Positions 1-8,858 of a DNA stretch of 64,000 nucleotides are shown here, piece by piece. Origin of the DNA: Petrimonas mucosa (lineage in GTDB: Bacteria; Bacteroidota; Bacteroidia; Bacteroidales; Dysgonomonadaceae); NCBI RefSeq assembly GCF_900095795.1, contig NZ_LT608328.1:2845001-2909000 (forward strand). Direction: 5' to 3'. A program made the position numbers and the translations under genes. Every line of letters begins with the position of its first letter. Positions within the stretch are counted from its first letter, which is position 1. The notes under the pieces were generated by a model that worked only from the letters and a program-made list of their open reading frames with translations, searched no databases and was not told where the DNA came from.

Positions 1-154
1 ATCCTTCGAGCGAAGAAAGCAAAATACGGCGCAGTGCATTACCGATGGTAATACCATACCCCGGCTCCAGCGGACGGAATTCGAACTTTCCAGAGAACGC
101 GTTCTCCTGGATCATGATTACTTTATCGGGTTTCTGGAATGTTAATATAGCCAT
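1..154 (-). CDS. rpoA: RNA polymerase alpha subunit, N-terminal fragment (cut by window edge)
   Basis: The first 51 codons of the RNA polymerase alpha subunit are present; the rest lies beyond the left edge. The translated start [14 protein letters not shown] and the motif [19 protein letters not shown] are the alpha N-terminal dimerisation and core-assembly region. The ATG lies 4 bases after the rpsD stop, as in a typical alpha operon (rpsM-rpsK-rpsD-rpoA). Assignment is secure; only completeness is unknown. Confidence 0.95.
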   Translation of the reverse strand, partial: MAILTFQKPDKVIMIQENAFSGKFEFRPLEPGYGITIGNALRRILLSSLEG

Positions 155-158
155 GAAA

Positions 159-767
159 TTATTGTTTAGAATATAACTCTACGATCAACTGCTCCTTAAT
201 ATTTTCAGGGATATCTGCTCTCTCGGGCAAATGCAGAAACTTGCCGCTCATAGATGCCTTGTCCCACTCTAACCAAGGATATTTGCTGTGATTGAAACCG
301 GCAAGTGCATTTGACACGACTTCCAAAGATTTCGATTTTTCCCGCACACCAACAATCTCTCCAGCTTTAACGCTATAAGAGGGGATATTTACCACCTTGC
401 CGTTTACAGTGATATGACGGTGCGAAACCAGCTGACGGGCAGCGGCTCTTGTAGGTGCAATGCCTAGGCGGAATACTACGTTGTCTAAACGTGATTCCAA
501 TAACTGAAGCAATACTTCACCAGTAATTCCGCGGCTGCGGGCAGCTTTTTCGAAAGTTAAGCGGAACTGTTTCTCCAACACTCCGTACGTATATTTTGCA
601 CGCTGTTTCTCACGCAACTGAATTCCGTACTCCGACGTTTTACGTCTGCGCGTATTCCCGTGCTGTCCCGGAGGATAGTTCTTCTTGGAAAGAACCTTGT
701 CGGGACCGAAAATGGGTTCGCCAAATTTACGGGCGATTTTTGTTTTTGGACCAGTATATCTTGCCAT
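159..767 (-). CDS. rpsD: 30S ribosomal protein S4 (uS4)
   Basis: Primary 16S rRNA binder that starts 30S assembly around the five-way junction and, in many bacteria, represses its own operon. 202 residues, normal length. The S4 RNA-binding domain is about residues 92-150 ([11 protein letters not shown], then [13 protein letters not shown]). There are no cysteines, so this is the zinc-free form. It sits between rpsK and rpoA. The 185-base gap upstream of its start is unusually long for this cluster and is treated separately as a possible autoregulatory leader. Confidence 0.98.
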   Translation of the reverse strand: MARYTGPKTKIARKFGEPIFGPDKVLSKKNYPPGQHGNTRRRKTSEYGIQLREKQRAKYTYGVLEKQFRLTFEKAARSRGITGEVLLQLLESRLDNVVFRLGIAPTRAAARQLVSHRHITVNGKVVNIPSYSVKAGEIVGVREKSKSLEVVSNALAGFNHSKYPWLEWDKASMSGKFLHLPERADIPENIKEQLIVELYSKQ

Positions 768-952
768 TTTTACAAATTAAACTTTTTTCTACTGAAGCCT
801 AAACTGTGTCAGCCGCGATTACAGAGAAGTTAGTGTTGTAATCAAAATCACAGCTCAAGTTTCTGTATGATTGAAACTTATGATTATTTACTACTTTTTT
901 GAATTCATTTAGGTCTACGGTTATCTTTCAACAACAGATCCTTACCGACAGA
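768..952 (-). promoter_or_regulatory. 185-base rpsK-rpsD intergenic region, candidate S4 leader
   Basis: No ORF is credible here. In the transcript sense it holds a perfect 7-bp hairpin (AAGTTTC/GAAACTT, positions 857-863 and 873-879, 9-base loop) in an A/T-rich setting, directly before rpsD. S4 is a known autoregulator and S4-associated leaders have been described computationally in Bacteroidia, so a leader is plausible. I cannot fold the whole region or test a covariance model, so this is only a candidate. Confidence 0.35.
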
Positions 953-1342
953 TTATACCCTCCTGGCTTTGGGTGGACGGCAACCGTTGTGCGGAATTGG
1001 CGTAACATCAATGATCTCCGTCACTTCAATCCCTGCACCGTGAATGGTTCTGATAGCCGATTCGCGACCATTACCCGGGCCTTTCACATAAGCTTTCACT
1101 TTGCGGAGACCAAGATCGTATGCCACTTTTGCACAGTCTGACGCTACCATTTGAGCTGCATAAGGAGTGTTCTTTTTTGAACTTCTGAAGCCCATTTTCC
1201 CCGCAGACGACCAGCTAATCACCTCTCCGTTATCGTTGGTTAACGAGATGATGATGTTGTTGAACGACGAAGAGATATGAGCCTGACCTTCGGCGCTGAC
1301 TTTAACGTTTCTCTTTTTTGCTGCAACTGTTCTTTTTGCCAT
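953..1342 (-). CDS. rpsK: 30S ribosomal protein S11 (uS11)
   Basis: Platform protein of the 30S subunit near the mRNA exit, contacting 16S rRNA and S18. 129 residues. The family signature is at the C-terminus ([11 protein letters not shown], then [18 protein letters not shown]). The N-terminus is the usual lysine-rich tail. It follows rpsM by 12 bases. Confidence 0.98.
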   Translation of the reverse strand: MAKRTVAAKKRNVKVSAEGQAHISSSFNNIIISLTNDNGEVISWSSAGKMGFRSSKKNTPYAAQMVASDCAKVAYDLGLRKVKAYVKGPGNGRESAIRTIHGAGIEVTEIIDVTPIPHNGCRPPKARRV

Positions 1343-1354
1343 ATTCCTTATCTA

Positions 1355-1735
1355 TTATTTAGTAGCTTTTTTCTTGTTAGCAACGGTTTTCTTTCTTCCT
1401 TTACGTGTACGGGCATTGTTTTTGGTGCTTTGTCCACGTACAGGCAGTCCGAGGCGGTGACGGATTCCGCGGTAGCAACCGATATCCATCAACCGTTTAA
1501 TATTCAACTGCACTTCAGAGCGAAGATCACCTTCCACCTTGTATTCGGTTGAAATGATTTCGCGGATGCGCGCAGCCTGATCATCTGTCCAATCTTTTAC
1601 TTTAATATCCCTGTCAACTTCGGCTTTTTCCAATATACTGTTTGCCGAGCTGCGTCCGATGCCATAGATATAAGTTAACGCTATCTCGCCTCGCTTATTT
1701 TGCGGCAAATCGACCCCTACAATTCTTATAGCCAT
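1355..1735 (-). CDS. rpsM: 30S ribosomal protein S13 (uS13)
   Basis: Head protein of the 30S subunit that bridges to 50S L5 and touches the P-site tRNA through its basic tail. 126 residues. The start [15 protein letters not shown], the helix-two-turn-helix [11 protein letters not shown] and the motif [14 protein letters not shown] are diagnostic. The last 25 residues are almost all K/R/N/T, the tRNA-contacting tail. First gene of the classical alpha operon block. Confidence 0.98.
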   Translation of the reverse strand: MAIRIVGVDLPQNKRGEIALTYIYGIGRSSANSILEKAEVDRDIKVKDWTDDQAARIREIISTEYKVEGDLRSEVQLNIKRLMDIGCYRGIRHRLGLPVRGQSTKNNARTRKGRKKTVANKKKATK

Positions 1736-1765
1736 ATGATTTTTTTAAATTGTTATTTTCTAAAC

Positions 1766-1882
1766 TTATCCCTGACGTTGTTTGAACTTGGGATTCTTCT
1801 TGTTGATAATGTATAAGCGGCCTTTTCTGCGAACGATCTTGCAGTCTGCCGTACGTTTTTTTAAAGATGCTCTTACTTTCAT
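1766..1882 (-). CDS. rpmJ: 50S ribosomal protein L36 (bL36)
   Basis: Small 38-residue L36: [20 protein letters not shown] then [19 protein letters not shown]36 binds 23S rRNA near the base of the L7/L12 stalk. Only one of the zinc-ligand cysteines of the Cys4/CCCH form remains, so this is the zinc-free version. The ATG sits 73 bases downstream of the infA stop. The 72-base gap holds the inverted repeat at 1893-1945. Confidence 0.95.
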   Translation of the reverse strand: MKVRASLKKRTADCKIVRRKGRLYIINKKNPKFKQRQG

Positions 1883-1892
1883 ATTTCTATTT

Positions 1893-1945
1893 TTTAGATG
1901 TCAGATATCAGATCTCAGTGCAATGACCGATATCTGATGTCTAAA
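1893..1945 (-). repeat. Inverted repeat between infA and rpmJ
   Basis: Two 17-base arms (1893-1909 and 1929-1945) match as an inverted repeat at 15 of 17 positions, with a 19-base spacer. The arm core is TCAGATATC. In the transcribed strand the two mismatches are A-C/C-A, giving an internal 2-base bulge in an otherwise strong stem. There is no U-run, so it does not look like an intrinsic terminator. An RNA processing, stabilising or translation-control element inside the operon is possible. Confidence 0.7.
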
Positions 1946-1954
1946 TGTCTGTTT

Positions 1955-2173
1955 TTATTTGTACCTGAATGAAATTCTTCCTTTCGAAAGATCGTAAGGC
2001 GACATTTCCACACGCACCCGGTCTCCGGGTAATATCCGGATATAATGCATACGCATCTTTCCGGAAATGTGTGCGGTAATTTCGTGCCCATTCTCCAATT
2101 CTACACGGAACATGGCATTGGACAATGCTTCCACTATTGTTCCGTCTTGTTCAATTGCTGCCTGTTTCGCCAT
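1955..2173 (-). CDS. infA: Translation initiation factor IF-1
   Basis: Binds the 30S A site during initiation and helps IF-2 and IF-3. 72 residues, the standard length, with an S1-like OB fold: [20 protein letters not shown], then [19 protein letters not shown] and GRISFRYK at the end. The start is preceded by AAAAGGA (2180-2186), a recognisable Shine-Dalgarno motif. The map stop lies 11 bases upstream. Confidence 0.98.
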   Translation of the reverse strand: MAKQAAIEQDGTIVEALSNAMFRVELENGHEITAHISGKMRMHYIRILPGDRVRVEMSPYDLSKGRISFRYK

Positions 2174-2184
2174 TGTAGTTCCTT

Positions 2185-2970
2185 TTAATTGTTGCTAGTT
2201 TCCTGAATAAATTCAAATGTTGATAATATTTCAGCCTTCCCGTTCCGGATTGCGACAGTGTGCTCGAAATGGGCAGAAGGCTTGCGGTCTTTGGTCCGCA
2301 CTGTCCATCCGTCGTTTTCAAACACCACATTCTTGCTACCCATATTGATCATCGGTTCGATGGCAATGCACATACCGTTTTTCAATAACGGTCCTGTTCC
2401 CCTTCTGCCGTAGTTTGGCACCTCCGGAGCTTCGTGCATGTTTCTGCCGATCCCGTGACCTACCAACTCCCTGACAACCGAATAACCGTGTGATTCGCAG
2501 TAGGTCTGGATAGCCGAAGCGATATCTCCTATCCGTTTATCCTGGCACGCCTGCTCAATTCCCTTGTAAAGAGCTTCCCGGGTAACGTCGAGCAATCGTC
2601 TGACCTCCGCCTTCACCTCACCCACGCAGAACGTGTATGCCGAATCACCACAATATCCCTGCAAGCATGTACCGCAGTCGATTGAAACGATATCTCCCTC
2701 TTTCAGGGGGAGGTTATTGGGAATTCCATGTACTACCTGCTCATTTACAGAAGCACAGATGGAATTTGGAAAACCGCCGTATCCTAAAAAGGTGGGAATA
2801 GCTCCATGATCCCTGATAAACTCCTCAGCAATCTTGTCGAGCTGAAGTGTCGTCACTCCCGGCTTGATGTGTTTGGAAAGCTCACCCAGAGTCATTCCAA
2901 CCAAACGGTTGCTGTGACGCATCAGTTCGATCTCTTCGTCAGTTTTCAGTATGATCGTTTTACTATTCAT
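2185..2970 (-). CDS. map: Type I methionine aminopeptidase
   Basis: Removes the initiator methionine from nascent proteins using a dinuclear metal centre. 261 residues. Metal ligands are visible in order: two Asp in [19 protein letters not shown], His in [19 protein letters not shown], Glu in AIEPMIN and the final Glu in the FEHTVAI region. It lies between secY and infA, the position common in Bacteroidota and Gram-positive spc operons, linking export and N-terminal processing to the ribosomal genes. Confidence 0.97.
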   Translation of the reverse strand: MNSKTIILKTDEEIELMRHSNRLVGMTLGELSKHIKPGVTTLQLDKIAEEFIRDHGAIPTFLGYGGFPNSICASVNEQVVHGIPNNLPLKEGDIVSIDCGTCLQGYCGDSAYTFCVGEVKAEVRRLLDVTREALYKGIEQACQDKRIGDIASAIQTYCESHGYSVVRELVGHGIGRNMHEAPEVPNYGRRGTGPLLKNGMCIAIEPMINMGSKNVVFENDGWTVRTKDRKPSAHFEHTVAIRNGKAEILSTFEFIQETSNN

Positions 2971-2991
2971 TCCAATTTACCCACAAGAAAC

Positions 2992-4314
2992 TTAATAAGC
3001 CGCAATTGAGCCGGTCCTACCTTTGATCCGGGCTCCCGATTTCAGGAAGCCGTCGTAATGACGCATCAGCAGATGGCTCTCGATCTGTTGCAAGGTGTCG
3101 AGAACAACGCCGACAAGAATCAGCAACGAAGTTCCCCCGAAGAATTGCGCAAACTGCGAATTGATCCCGGTCATTCCGGCAAAAGCGGGCATGATGGCAA
3201 CCAGTGCCAGGAAAAGAGAACCGGGAAAGGTTATTCTTGACATGACCAGGTCGATATATTCTGCCGTTTTTTTACCAGGTTTGATGCCCGGGATAAAGCC
3301 GTTGTTCCTCTTCAGGTCTTCAGCCATTTGAACGGGATTAACCGTAATGGCCGTATAGAAATAGGTGAAAGCAATGATAAGCAATGCAAAGATAAAATTA
3401 TACGAAAAACTTGTATAATTCATCAATGAAGCCCAAAAACCGCCTCCATCCTTAACCGAGAACTGGGCAACTGTCAACGGGATAAACATGATAGCCTGTG
3501 CAAAGATGATAGGCATTACGTTTGCTGCATTCACTTTCAGGGGAATATACTGACGAACGCCTCCATATTGCTTGTTTCCGACAATACGTTTTGCATACTG
3601 TACAGGTATCTTTCTTGTGCCTTGCACCAGCATGATGGCACCAGCTATAACAACCATCAGGAAAATGATCTCCAAAAGGAAGAGCACCAGTCCACCAGGG
3701 GCGTTCAGTAACCGGTCAACCTCAGCCACCAGGGCGTGGGGAAGACGGGCGATAATACCAATTAGAATGATGAAGGAGATACCATTTCCAACACCTTTGT
3801 CGGTAATCCTTTCACCGAGCCAGAGTACAAACATACTACCACCGGCAAGAATGATCGTGGATGGAATAACCCAATCGAACAGACCACCCGGAATTGCTGA
3901 TCCCAAAGCACCATAAATATAGGCGGGACCCTGGAAGAGCAAAATGGCAACCGTCAGGTAGCGGGTGTACTGGTTCATCTTCGTACGTCCGCTCTCACCC
4001 TCACGTTGCAACTTCTGAAATGCAGGAACTGCAATGCCCAACAGCTGCATCACGATGGATGCAGAGATGTAGGGCATGATTCCCAACGCAAAGATTGAGG
4101 CGTTTGCAAACGCACCTCCCGAGAACATATCGAGCAATCCGAGCAAACCTGAACTGGCATTCGCCTGCAGGGCCTGGAGTTCCAACGGATTAACACCCGG
4201 GAGTACGACAAACGAACCAAACCGGTAGATGGCTACAAAACCCAACGTGATGAGTAACCTCATCCGCAAGTCTTCAATTTTCCAAATATTTTTTACAGTC
4301 TGTACAAATCCCAT
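2992..4314 (-). CDS. secY: Protein translocase subunit SecY
   Basis: Channel-forming subunit of the SecYEG inner-membrane translocon. 440 residues with about ten hydrophobic segments. Characteristic stretches are LPGVNPLELQAL near the N-terminus, the GERITDKGVGNGIS loop and GFIPGIKPGKKTAEYID, the cytoplasmic loop that contacts SecA and the ribosome. The stop of rplO is 4 bases before its ATG, so translation is probably coupled. Confidence 0.98.
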   Translation of the reverse strand: MGFVQTVKNIWKIEDLRMRLLITLGFVAIYRFGSFVVLPGVNPLELQALQANASSGLLGLLDMFSGGAFANASIFALGIMPYISASIVMQLLGIAVPAFQKLQREGESGRTKMNQYTRYLTVAILLFQGPAYIYGALGSAIPGGLFDWVIPSTIILAGGSMFVLWLGERITDKGVGNGISFIILIGIIARLPHALVAEVDRLLNAPGGLVLFLLEIIFLMVVIAGAIMLVQGTRKIPVQYAKRIVGNKQYGGVRQYIPLKVNAANVMPIIFAQAIMFIPLTVAQFSVKDGGGFWASLMNYTSFSYNFIFALLIIAFTYFYTAITVNPVQMAEDLKRNNGFIPGIKPGKKTAEYIDLVMSRITFPGSLFLALVAIMPAFAGMTGINSQFAQFFGGTSLLILVGVVLDTLQQIESHLLMRHYDGFLKSGARIKGRTGSIAAY

Positions 4315-4318
4315 CTTT

Positions 4319-4765
4319 TCAGAGTTTTACGGCTGTTCCTCCTGCAGAGGTGATCGCCTGTTCAGCAGACTTGGAGAAAGCATGAGCTTCTACTTCCAGT
4401 TTTGCAGAAAGTGTTCCTCTACCAAGAATTTTAACCAAGTGTTTTCTGGAAATAAGGCCGGCGTTGACTAAAACCTCCGGAGAGATCTTTTCAATTTTCA
4501 GAGAGTCTGCCAACACCTGAAGCGTTTCAATATTGATCGCTTTATATTCAACTCTGTTGAGCGGATTAAATCCAAATTTGGGCAGACGACGCTGCAATGG
4601 CATCTGTCCACCTTCAAATCCTGTCTTTCTGGAATAACCCGATCTTGATTTTGCACCTTTATGTCCTCTTGTTGAAGTACCTCCTCTGCCCGATCCCGGA
4701 CCACGTCCAATTCTTTTGCGGGTTTTGGTTGCGCCTTCAGCAGGTTTTAAGTTCGATAAATTCAT
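4319..4765 (-). CDS. rplO: 50S ribosomal protein L15 (uL15)
   Basis: Late 50S assembly protein at the central protuberance base. 148 residues. The basic glycine-rich N-terminal arm (GRGPGSGRGGTSTRGHKGAKSRSG) followed by GGQMPLQRRLPKFGF is diagnostic. It precedes secY, as in nearly all spc operons. Confidence 0.98.
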   Translation of the reverse strand: MNLSNLKPAEGATKTRKRIGRGPGSGRGGTSTRGHKGAKSRSGYSRKTGFEGGQMPLQRRLPKFGFNPLNRVEYKAINIETLQVLADSLKIEKISPEVLVNAGLISRKHLVKILGRGTLSAKLEVEAHAFSKSAEQAITSAGGTAVKL

Positions 4766-4796
4766 TATTATCTATTTTTTATCGTTATAAACTAAA

Positions 4797-4973
4797 TTAT
4801 TCTACAATCGTTACCAAGTGATGAACTTTACGGATAAGACCTCTGATGGCGGGAGTATCTTCATGTTCAACAACTCTGTTCATTTTTGTCAATCCCAACG
4901 CATCCAACGTTCTCTTCTGAACCTTCGGGCAGTTAATTCTGCTGGTTGTCTGTTTTACTTTTATTGTAGCCAT
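4797..4973 (-). CDS. rpmD: 50S ribosomal protein L30 (uL30)
   Basis: 58-residue L30: MATIKVKQTTSRINCPKV, then KRTLDALGLTKMNRVVEH and IRGLIRKVHHLVTIVE. It binds 23S rRNA near the 5S region. Context rpsE-rpmD-rplO is canonical. It is preceded by a clear Shine-Dalgarno motif. Confidence 0.96.
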   Translation of the reverse strand: MATIKVKQTTSRINCPKVQKRTLDALGLTKMNRVVEHEDTPAIRGLIRKVHHLVTIVE

Positions 4974-4981
4974 TTCAATAT

Positions 4982-4986
4982 CCTCC
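4982..4986 (-). promoter_or_regulatory. Shine-Dalgarno site of rpmD
   Basis: On the coding strand GGAGG lies 8 bases before the rpmD ATG, inside the 17-base rpsE-rpmD gap. It is notable because most genes in this window have A-rich leaders with no such motif. Confidence 0.7.
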
Positions 4987-4990
4987 AGGT

Positions 4991-5509
4991 TTATCCTTTA
5001 AATACTTTTTCCAAACTTACACCACGATTCTGGGCAACAGTGATGGGATCTCTCAATTCACACAAAGCAGCTATGGTAGCTTTCACCAAGTTATGAGGAT
5101 TGGACGATCCTTTTGATTTTGCCAGAATATCGGTAATTCCTGCACTTTCAAGAACGGCACGCATGGCACCACCTGCTTTTACTCCTGTTCCGGTAAAGGC
5201 CGGTTTCAGGAACACTTCAGCTCCACCGAAGCGGGCAGTCTGCTCGTGAGGAATGGTTCCTTTGTAGACGGGTACCTTCATCAGGTTCTTTTTTGCCGCT
5301 TCAACACCTTTGGCGATAGCGGTAGTGACCTCGCCGGCCTTACCTAATCCCCAACCGATGATACCATCCTCGTTCCCAACTACAACCATAGCAGCAAACG
5401 TAAACGTGCGACCTCCCTTAGTCACTTTGGTCGTACGATTGATCGCCACTAACCTGTCTTTCAATTCTAAATCGTTTGTCGATTTTACTCTTTTATCTGT
5501 TCCTGCCAT
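4991..5509 (-). CDS. rpsE: 30S ribosomal protein S5 (uS5)
   Basis: Protein at the mRNA entry of the 30S subunit, involved in decoding accuracy. 172 residues. The dsRNA-binding-like N-terminal domain carries [20 protein letters not shown] and [10 protein letters not shown]; the C-terminal half carries [15 protein letters not shown] and [12 protein letters not shown]. Neighbours rplR and rpmD are as expected. Confidence 0.98.
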   Translation of the reverse strand: MAGTDKRVKSTNDLELKDRLVAINRTTKVTKGGRTFTFAAMVVVGNEDGIIGWGLGKAGEVTTAIAKGVEAAKKNLMKVPVYKGTIPHEQTARFGGAEVFLKPAFTGTGVKAGGAMRAVLESAGITDILAKSKGSSNPHNLVKATIAALCELRDPITVAQNRGVSLEKVFKG

Positions 5510-5515
5510 AGTTGT

Positions 5516-5860
5516 TTAAAATTTAAGTCCTCCTTTACGAGCGGCATCTGCCAATTCTTTTATACGTCCGTGATACAGGTAACCGTTCCTGTCGAAAGCA
5601 ACCTTTTCGATACCGGCCTCCAGGGCATTCTTGGCAATCATCTCGCCAACTTTTGCAGCCATCTCTTTCTTAGGAAGTTTCTCCTCAAGTTTCAATGAGG
5701 AGGCCGATGCCAGTGTTACACCGCTAACATCGTCGATAACCTGCGCATATATTTGTTTGTTGCTCCTGTACACGGAGAGACGTGGACGCTCCTTGGTCCC
5801 GCTGATCTTACCGCGAACACGAGTTTTGATCTTTAGTCTTCTTTCAGTTTTTGTTAACAT
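5516..5860 (-). CDS. rplR: 50S ribosomal protein L18 (uL18)
   Basis: Binds 5S rRNA and, with L5, docks it into the central protuberance. 114 residues. The basic start [33 protein letters not shown] and the end [25 protein letters not shown] match the family. It lies 6 bases upstream of rpsE. Confidence 0.98.
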   Translation of the reverse strand: MLTKTERRLKIKTRVRGKISGTKERPRLSVYRSNKQIYAQVIDDVSGVTLASASSLKLEEKLPKKEMAAKVGEMIAKNALEAGIEKVAFDRNGYLYHGRIKELADAARKGGLKF

Positions 5861-5881
5861 AGCGATTTCTGTTTACGTAAA

Positions 5882-6436
5882 TTATTTACCTGCTGTCTTG
5901 CCCGACTTGCGACGGATCTGTTCACCAACAAACTTAACACCTTTACCTTTATAAGGTTCGGGTTTGCGGAACGAACGGATTTTTGCACAAACCTGTCCGA
6001 GCAGCTGTTTGTCGGAAGACTCCAGAATAATAAGCGGATTCTTGTTCCTCTCCATTTTGGTTTCCACTTTAATCTCCTGGGGTAACTGCATAAATATACT
6101 ATGGGTATAACCCAGCGACAGCTCCAGAATTTGTCCGTTGTTGGCTACACGGTACCCAACACCCACAAGTTCCAGTTCCTTACGAAATCCTTCAGAAACA
6201 CCAATCACCATGTTATTGAGCAACGAACGGTAGAGACCGTGCATGGCTCTGTGTTCTTTGTCGTCGGTAGGTCTTTCGACGGTTAAAACGCCATTTTCCA
6301 CTACCACTTTAATATCAGGATTTACACGCTGTGTCAGTTCCCCTTTCGGGCCTTTCAACGTAACCACGTTGTCTTCTCCTACCGCTACTGAGACGCCGGC
6401 AGGCAATGTTATGGGCAATTTTCCTATTCTTGACAT
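5882..6436 (-). CDS. rplF: 50S ribosomal protein L6 (uL6)
   Basis: L6 sits by the sarcin-ricin loop and L7/L12 stalk base, supporting factor binding. 184 residues from the chosen start MSRIGKLPITLPAGV. The open frame continues 14 codons upstream, but that stretch covers the Shine-Dalgarno site and runs into rpsH, and family members start at MSRIGK. Tandem L6 repeats are seen; the C-terminus has GKGVKFVGEQIRRKSGKTAGK. Confidence 0.97.
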   Translation of the reverse strand: MSRIGKLPITLPAGVSVAVGEDNVVTLKGPKGELTQRVNPDIKVVVENGVLTVERPTDDKEHRAMHGLYRSLLNNMVIGVSEGFRKELELVGVGYRVANNGQILELSLGYTHSIFMQLPQEIKVETKMERNKNPLIILESSDKQLLGQVCAKIRSFRKPEPYKGKGVKFVGEQIRRKSGKTAGK

Positions 6437-6442
6437 ACTGTT

Positions 6443-6450
6443 CTCCTCCT
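6443..6450 (-). promoter_or_regulatory. Strong Shine-Dalgarno site of rplF
   Basis: AGGAGGAG on the coding strand, ending 6 bases before the rplF ATG at 6436. It fixes the start at MSRIGK rather than the longer open frame. It is nearly a full anti-SD complement, rare in this phylum. Confidence 0.8.
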
Positions 6451-6452
6451 GA

Positions 6453-6848
6453 TTAATAAACGTAACACAATACTTCACCGCCGATCTTCTGAACAGCAGC
6501 TTCTTTATCCGTCATTACTCCTTTTGAAGTAGACAATATGGCAATACCCAAACCGTTCAGTACCCTAGGCATATTCCTGTAGCCGGTATACTTACGTAAC
6601 CCTGGTGTTGATACACGGATCAGTTTCTTGATCGCATTCACTTTATTAACCGGATCGTACTTCAAGGCGATCATAATCGAGCCTTGCGGTCCGTCGTCTA
6701 CAAACTTGTAATTAAGTATGTAGCCTTTGTCGTAGAGAATCTTGGTGATATCTCTTTTTAAGTTTGATGCGGGAATTTGTACCACGCGATGTTTCGCCTG
6801 GATCGCATTTCTCAACCGCGTCAAATAGTCTGCTATTGGATCTGTCAT
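6453..6848 (-). CDS. rpsH: 30S ribosomal protein S8 (uS8)
   Basis: Central-domain 16S rRNA binder; in E. coli it is the spc operon repressor through a site near rplE. 131 residues: MTDPIADYLTRLRNA at the start and the C-terminal GLGIAILSTSKGVMTDKEA followed by GGEVLCYVY. The start lies 120 bases after rpsN, an A/T-rich gap with only a weak 5-bp hairpin (TCCCG/CGGGA). Confidence 0.98.
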   Translation of the reverse strand: MTDPIADYLTRLRNAIQAKHRVVQIPASNLKRDITKILYDKGYILNYKFVDDGPQGSIMIALKYDPVNKVNAIKKLIRVSTPGLRKYTGYRNMPRVLNGLGIAILSTSKGVMTDKEAAVQKIGGEVLCYVY

Positions 6849-6968
6849 TATTAAAAAATTTAAATTGATCCCGACTGCCGGGACAATATTTATCTCTTAT
6901 TTTCTTCAATCAAGCTTGAAAAGCGAAGTAAAACGTTTTCAATCCTGATATTATATTCACCGATTAAA

Positions 6969-7238
6969 TTACCAGCTTGCTTTTTTCACTCCGGGAATAA
7001 GCCCTTTTGAAGCCATTTCCCTGAATTGAATACGCGATATGCCAAACTGACGCATATATCCTTTCGGACGTCCAGTGATGCTGCAACGGTTGTGCAGACG
7101 CACCGGCGACGCATTCTTAGGGATGGTCTGAAGTGCTTCATAATTGCCTTCTGCCAGATATTTCGCTCTCTTTTCGGCATAACGGGCAACCATTTTAGCT
7201 CTTTTCACCTCGCGGGCTTTCATTGATTCTTTTGCCAT
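6969..7238 (-). CDS. rpsN: 30S ribosomal protein S14, zinc-free form (uS14)
   Basis: 30S head protein needed late in assembly. 89 residues, the long form: [20 protein letters not shown], then [20 protein letters not shown] and the end [11 protein letters not shown]. Only one cysteine remains, so this is the zinc-independent type. It lies 3 bases after the rplE stop. Confidence 0.98.
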   Translation of the reverse strand: MAKESMKAREVKRAKMVARYAEKRAKYLAEGNYEALQTIPKNASPVRLHNRCSITGRPKGYMRQFGISRIQFREMASKGLIPGVKKASW

Positions 7239-7241
7239 CTC

Positions 7242-7883
7242 TTACTTGTTTTTTTCGTTTCTAAATGGTAATCCAAATTCTCTGAGGAGTGCGTAGCCCT
7301 CTTCATCGGTTGCGGCGGTGGTTACGAACGTAATGTTCATACCGAGCAACCGGGAGATGCTGTCGATATTGATCTCCGGGAAGATGATCTGCTCCTGGAT
7401 TCCCAAGGTGTAGTTTCCTCTTCCGTCGAGTTTACCTTCAATTCCCCTGAAGTCGCGGATACGCGGTAAAGCAACACGGATAAGTCTTTCGAGAAACTCA
7501 TACATCTTGTCGTGACGCAGCGTGACACGGGCACCGATGGCCATCTTTTTACGCAGCTTGAAGTTTGAGATATCCTTTCTCGAGTAGGTTGCTACTGCTT
7601 TCTGACCGGTTATTGCCGTCAATTCATTAATCGCAGTCTCGATGATCTTCTTGTCGGCTACTCCGATACCCAATCCCTGGTTGATAACAATCTTCTCAAG
7701 TTTTGGAGCCTGCATGACCGACTTGTATCCGAACTCCTTCATCAGAGCAGGGACGATCCTTTCGGCATACTCTTTCTTGAGCGTAACGGTACTTACACCC
7801 TGGCCATCTTTTTGGGGAGCAGCCTGAGCCTCGTTCTGAACTGCGGCTTTTGCCGCTTTTTCCTTATTTACTTCTTTAGCCAT
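7242..7883 (-). CDS. rplE: 50S ribosomal protein L5 with N-terminal extension (uL5)
   Basis: Binds 5S rRNA and forms the intersubunit bridge to S13. 213 residues, about 30 more than the usual 179-185. The canonical part begins near residue 34 ([20 protein letters not shown]) and includes KIVINQGLG and [19 protein letters not shown]. The extra N-terminus is rich in Ala, Lys, Gln and Glu ([20 protein letters not shown]). The start looks genuine: the ATG overlaps the rplX stop as TAATG and a GGGGAGG motif sits upstream, and no in-frame ATG lies closer to the conserved part. Confidence 0.96.
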   Translation of the reverse strand: MAKEVNKEKAAKAAVQNEAQAAPQKDGQGVSTVTLKKEYAERIVPALMKEFGYKSVMQAPKLEKIVINQGLGIGVADKKIIETAINELTAITGQKAVATYSRKDISNFKLRKKMAIGARVTLRHDKMYEFLERLIRVALPRIRDFRGIEGKLDGRGNYTLGIQEQIIFPEINIDSISRLLGMNITFVTTAATDEEGYALLREFGLPFRNEKNK

Positions 7884-8203
7884 TACTTAATTACCTCCCC
7901 TGATTTTTTTGCATAACGTACTAACTTACCTTTACTGTCCAGTTTTCTACCAATGCGAGTAGGCTTGCCGGTCTTCGGATCTATCAGATTCAGTTTCGAG
8001 ATATGAATGGAAGCCTCTTTCTTTTCAATGCCTCCGTTAGGATGCTGTGCATTGGGTTTTGTATGCTTCGACACGATGTTGACACCTTCGACAATGGCGC
8101 GGTTCTTGGCTACGATTACCTCGAGCACACGTCCCGTCTTGCCCTTGTCCTCACCGGAGTTCACATAAACCGTATCTCCTTTTTTGATATGTAATTTACT
8201 CAT
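7883..8203 (-). CDS. rplX: 50S ribosomal protein L24 (uL24)
   Basis: Assembly initiator that binds the 5' end of 23S rRNA; later near the exit tunnel. 106 residues with a KOW motif at the N-terminus ([20 protein letters not shown]), then [18 protein letters not shown]. Its stop overlaps the rplE start by one base. Confidence 0.98.
   Translation of the reverse strand: MSKLHIKKGDTVYVNSGEDKGKTGRVLEVIVAKNRAIVEGVNIVSKHTKPNAQHPNGGIEKKEASIHISKLNLIDPKTGKPTRIGRKLDSKGKLVRYAKKSGEVIK
7894..7900 (-). promoter_or_regulatory. Shine-Dalgarno site of rplE
   Basis: GGGGAGG on the coding strand, 10 bases before the rplE ATG and inside the end of rplX. It supports the extended L5 start. Confidence 0.65.
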
Positions 8204-8224
8204 TGTGTGTGATTGTTTAATAGA

Positions 8225-8590
8225 TTAAAGTACTTCGGGCGCTAATGAAACAATCTTCATGTTCGTAGCACGCAATTCGCGTGCGACCGGCCCAAAGATA
8301 CGGCTTGCTCTCAACTCGCCGGCATTGTTCAACAACACGCAGGCGTTATCGTCGAAACGGATATATGAACCATCGGCACGGCGAATCTCTTTTTTCGTAC
8401 GAACAATGATAGCCTTTGATACGGCCCCTTTTTTAATGTCACTCGAAGGGATTACGCTTTTGATTGCCACAACAATTACATCCCCAACAGACGCATAGCG
8501 TCTTCTTGTTCCGCCTAATACGCGAATGCAAAGGGCTTCCTTGGCTCCGCTGTTATCGGTCACGTTCAATCTTGATTCCTGCTGTATCAT
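8225..8590 (-). CDS. rplN: 50S ribosomal protein L14 (uL14)
   Basis: Subunit-interface protein contacting 16S helix 44 and the site bound by silencing factor RsfS. 121 residues: [20 protein letters not shown] at the start, [14 protein letters not shown] in the middle, and [25 protein letters not shown] at the end. It is tightly packed after rpsQ (1 base). Confidence 0.98.
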   Translation of the reverse strand: MIQQESRLNVTDNSGAKEALCIRVLGGTRRRYASVGDVIVVAIKSVIPSSDIKKGAVSKAIIVRTKKEIRRADGSYIRFDDNACVLLNNAGELRASRIFGPVARELRATNMKIVSLAPEVL

Positions 8591-8591
8591 C

Positions 8592-8849
8592 TTACTTGGC
8601 CCTTTCTATTATTTCAACCACTCTCCATCTCTTTGTTTTGCTCAAAGGACGCGTTTCCATTATACGCACTGTATCTCCGATATTACAGTCGTTCTTTTCA
8701 TCATGGGCGTGAAATTTTTTCGTTTTATTAACGAACTTCCCATATATAGGGTGTTTCTCTTTCCATTTTACAGTAACTGTGATGGTTTTATCCATCTTGT
8801 TGCTGAAAACGACCCCGATTCTTTCTTTTCTTAAATTTCTCGTTTCCAT
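8592..8849 (-). CDS. rpsQ: 30S ribosomal protein S17 (uS17)
   Basis: OB-fold 16S rRNA binder. 85 residues: [20 protein letters not shown], then [19 protein letters not shown] and [20 protein letters not shown]. The order rpmC-rpsQ-rplN is canonical. Confidence 0.98.
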   Translation of the reverse strand: METRNLRKERIGVVFSNKMDKTITVTVKWKEKHPIYGKFVNKTKKFHAHDEKNDCNIGDTVRIMETRPLSKTKRWRVVEIIERAK

Positions 8850-8858
8850 TATTGTTTA

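Noticed and set aside
6437-6478. 14-residue upstream extension of L6
   Set aside because: Covers the Shine-Dalgarno site; L6 proteins begin MSRIGK.
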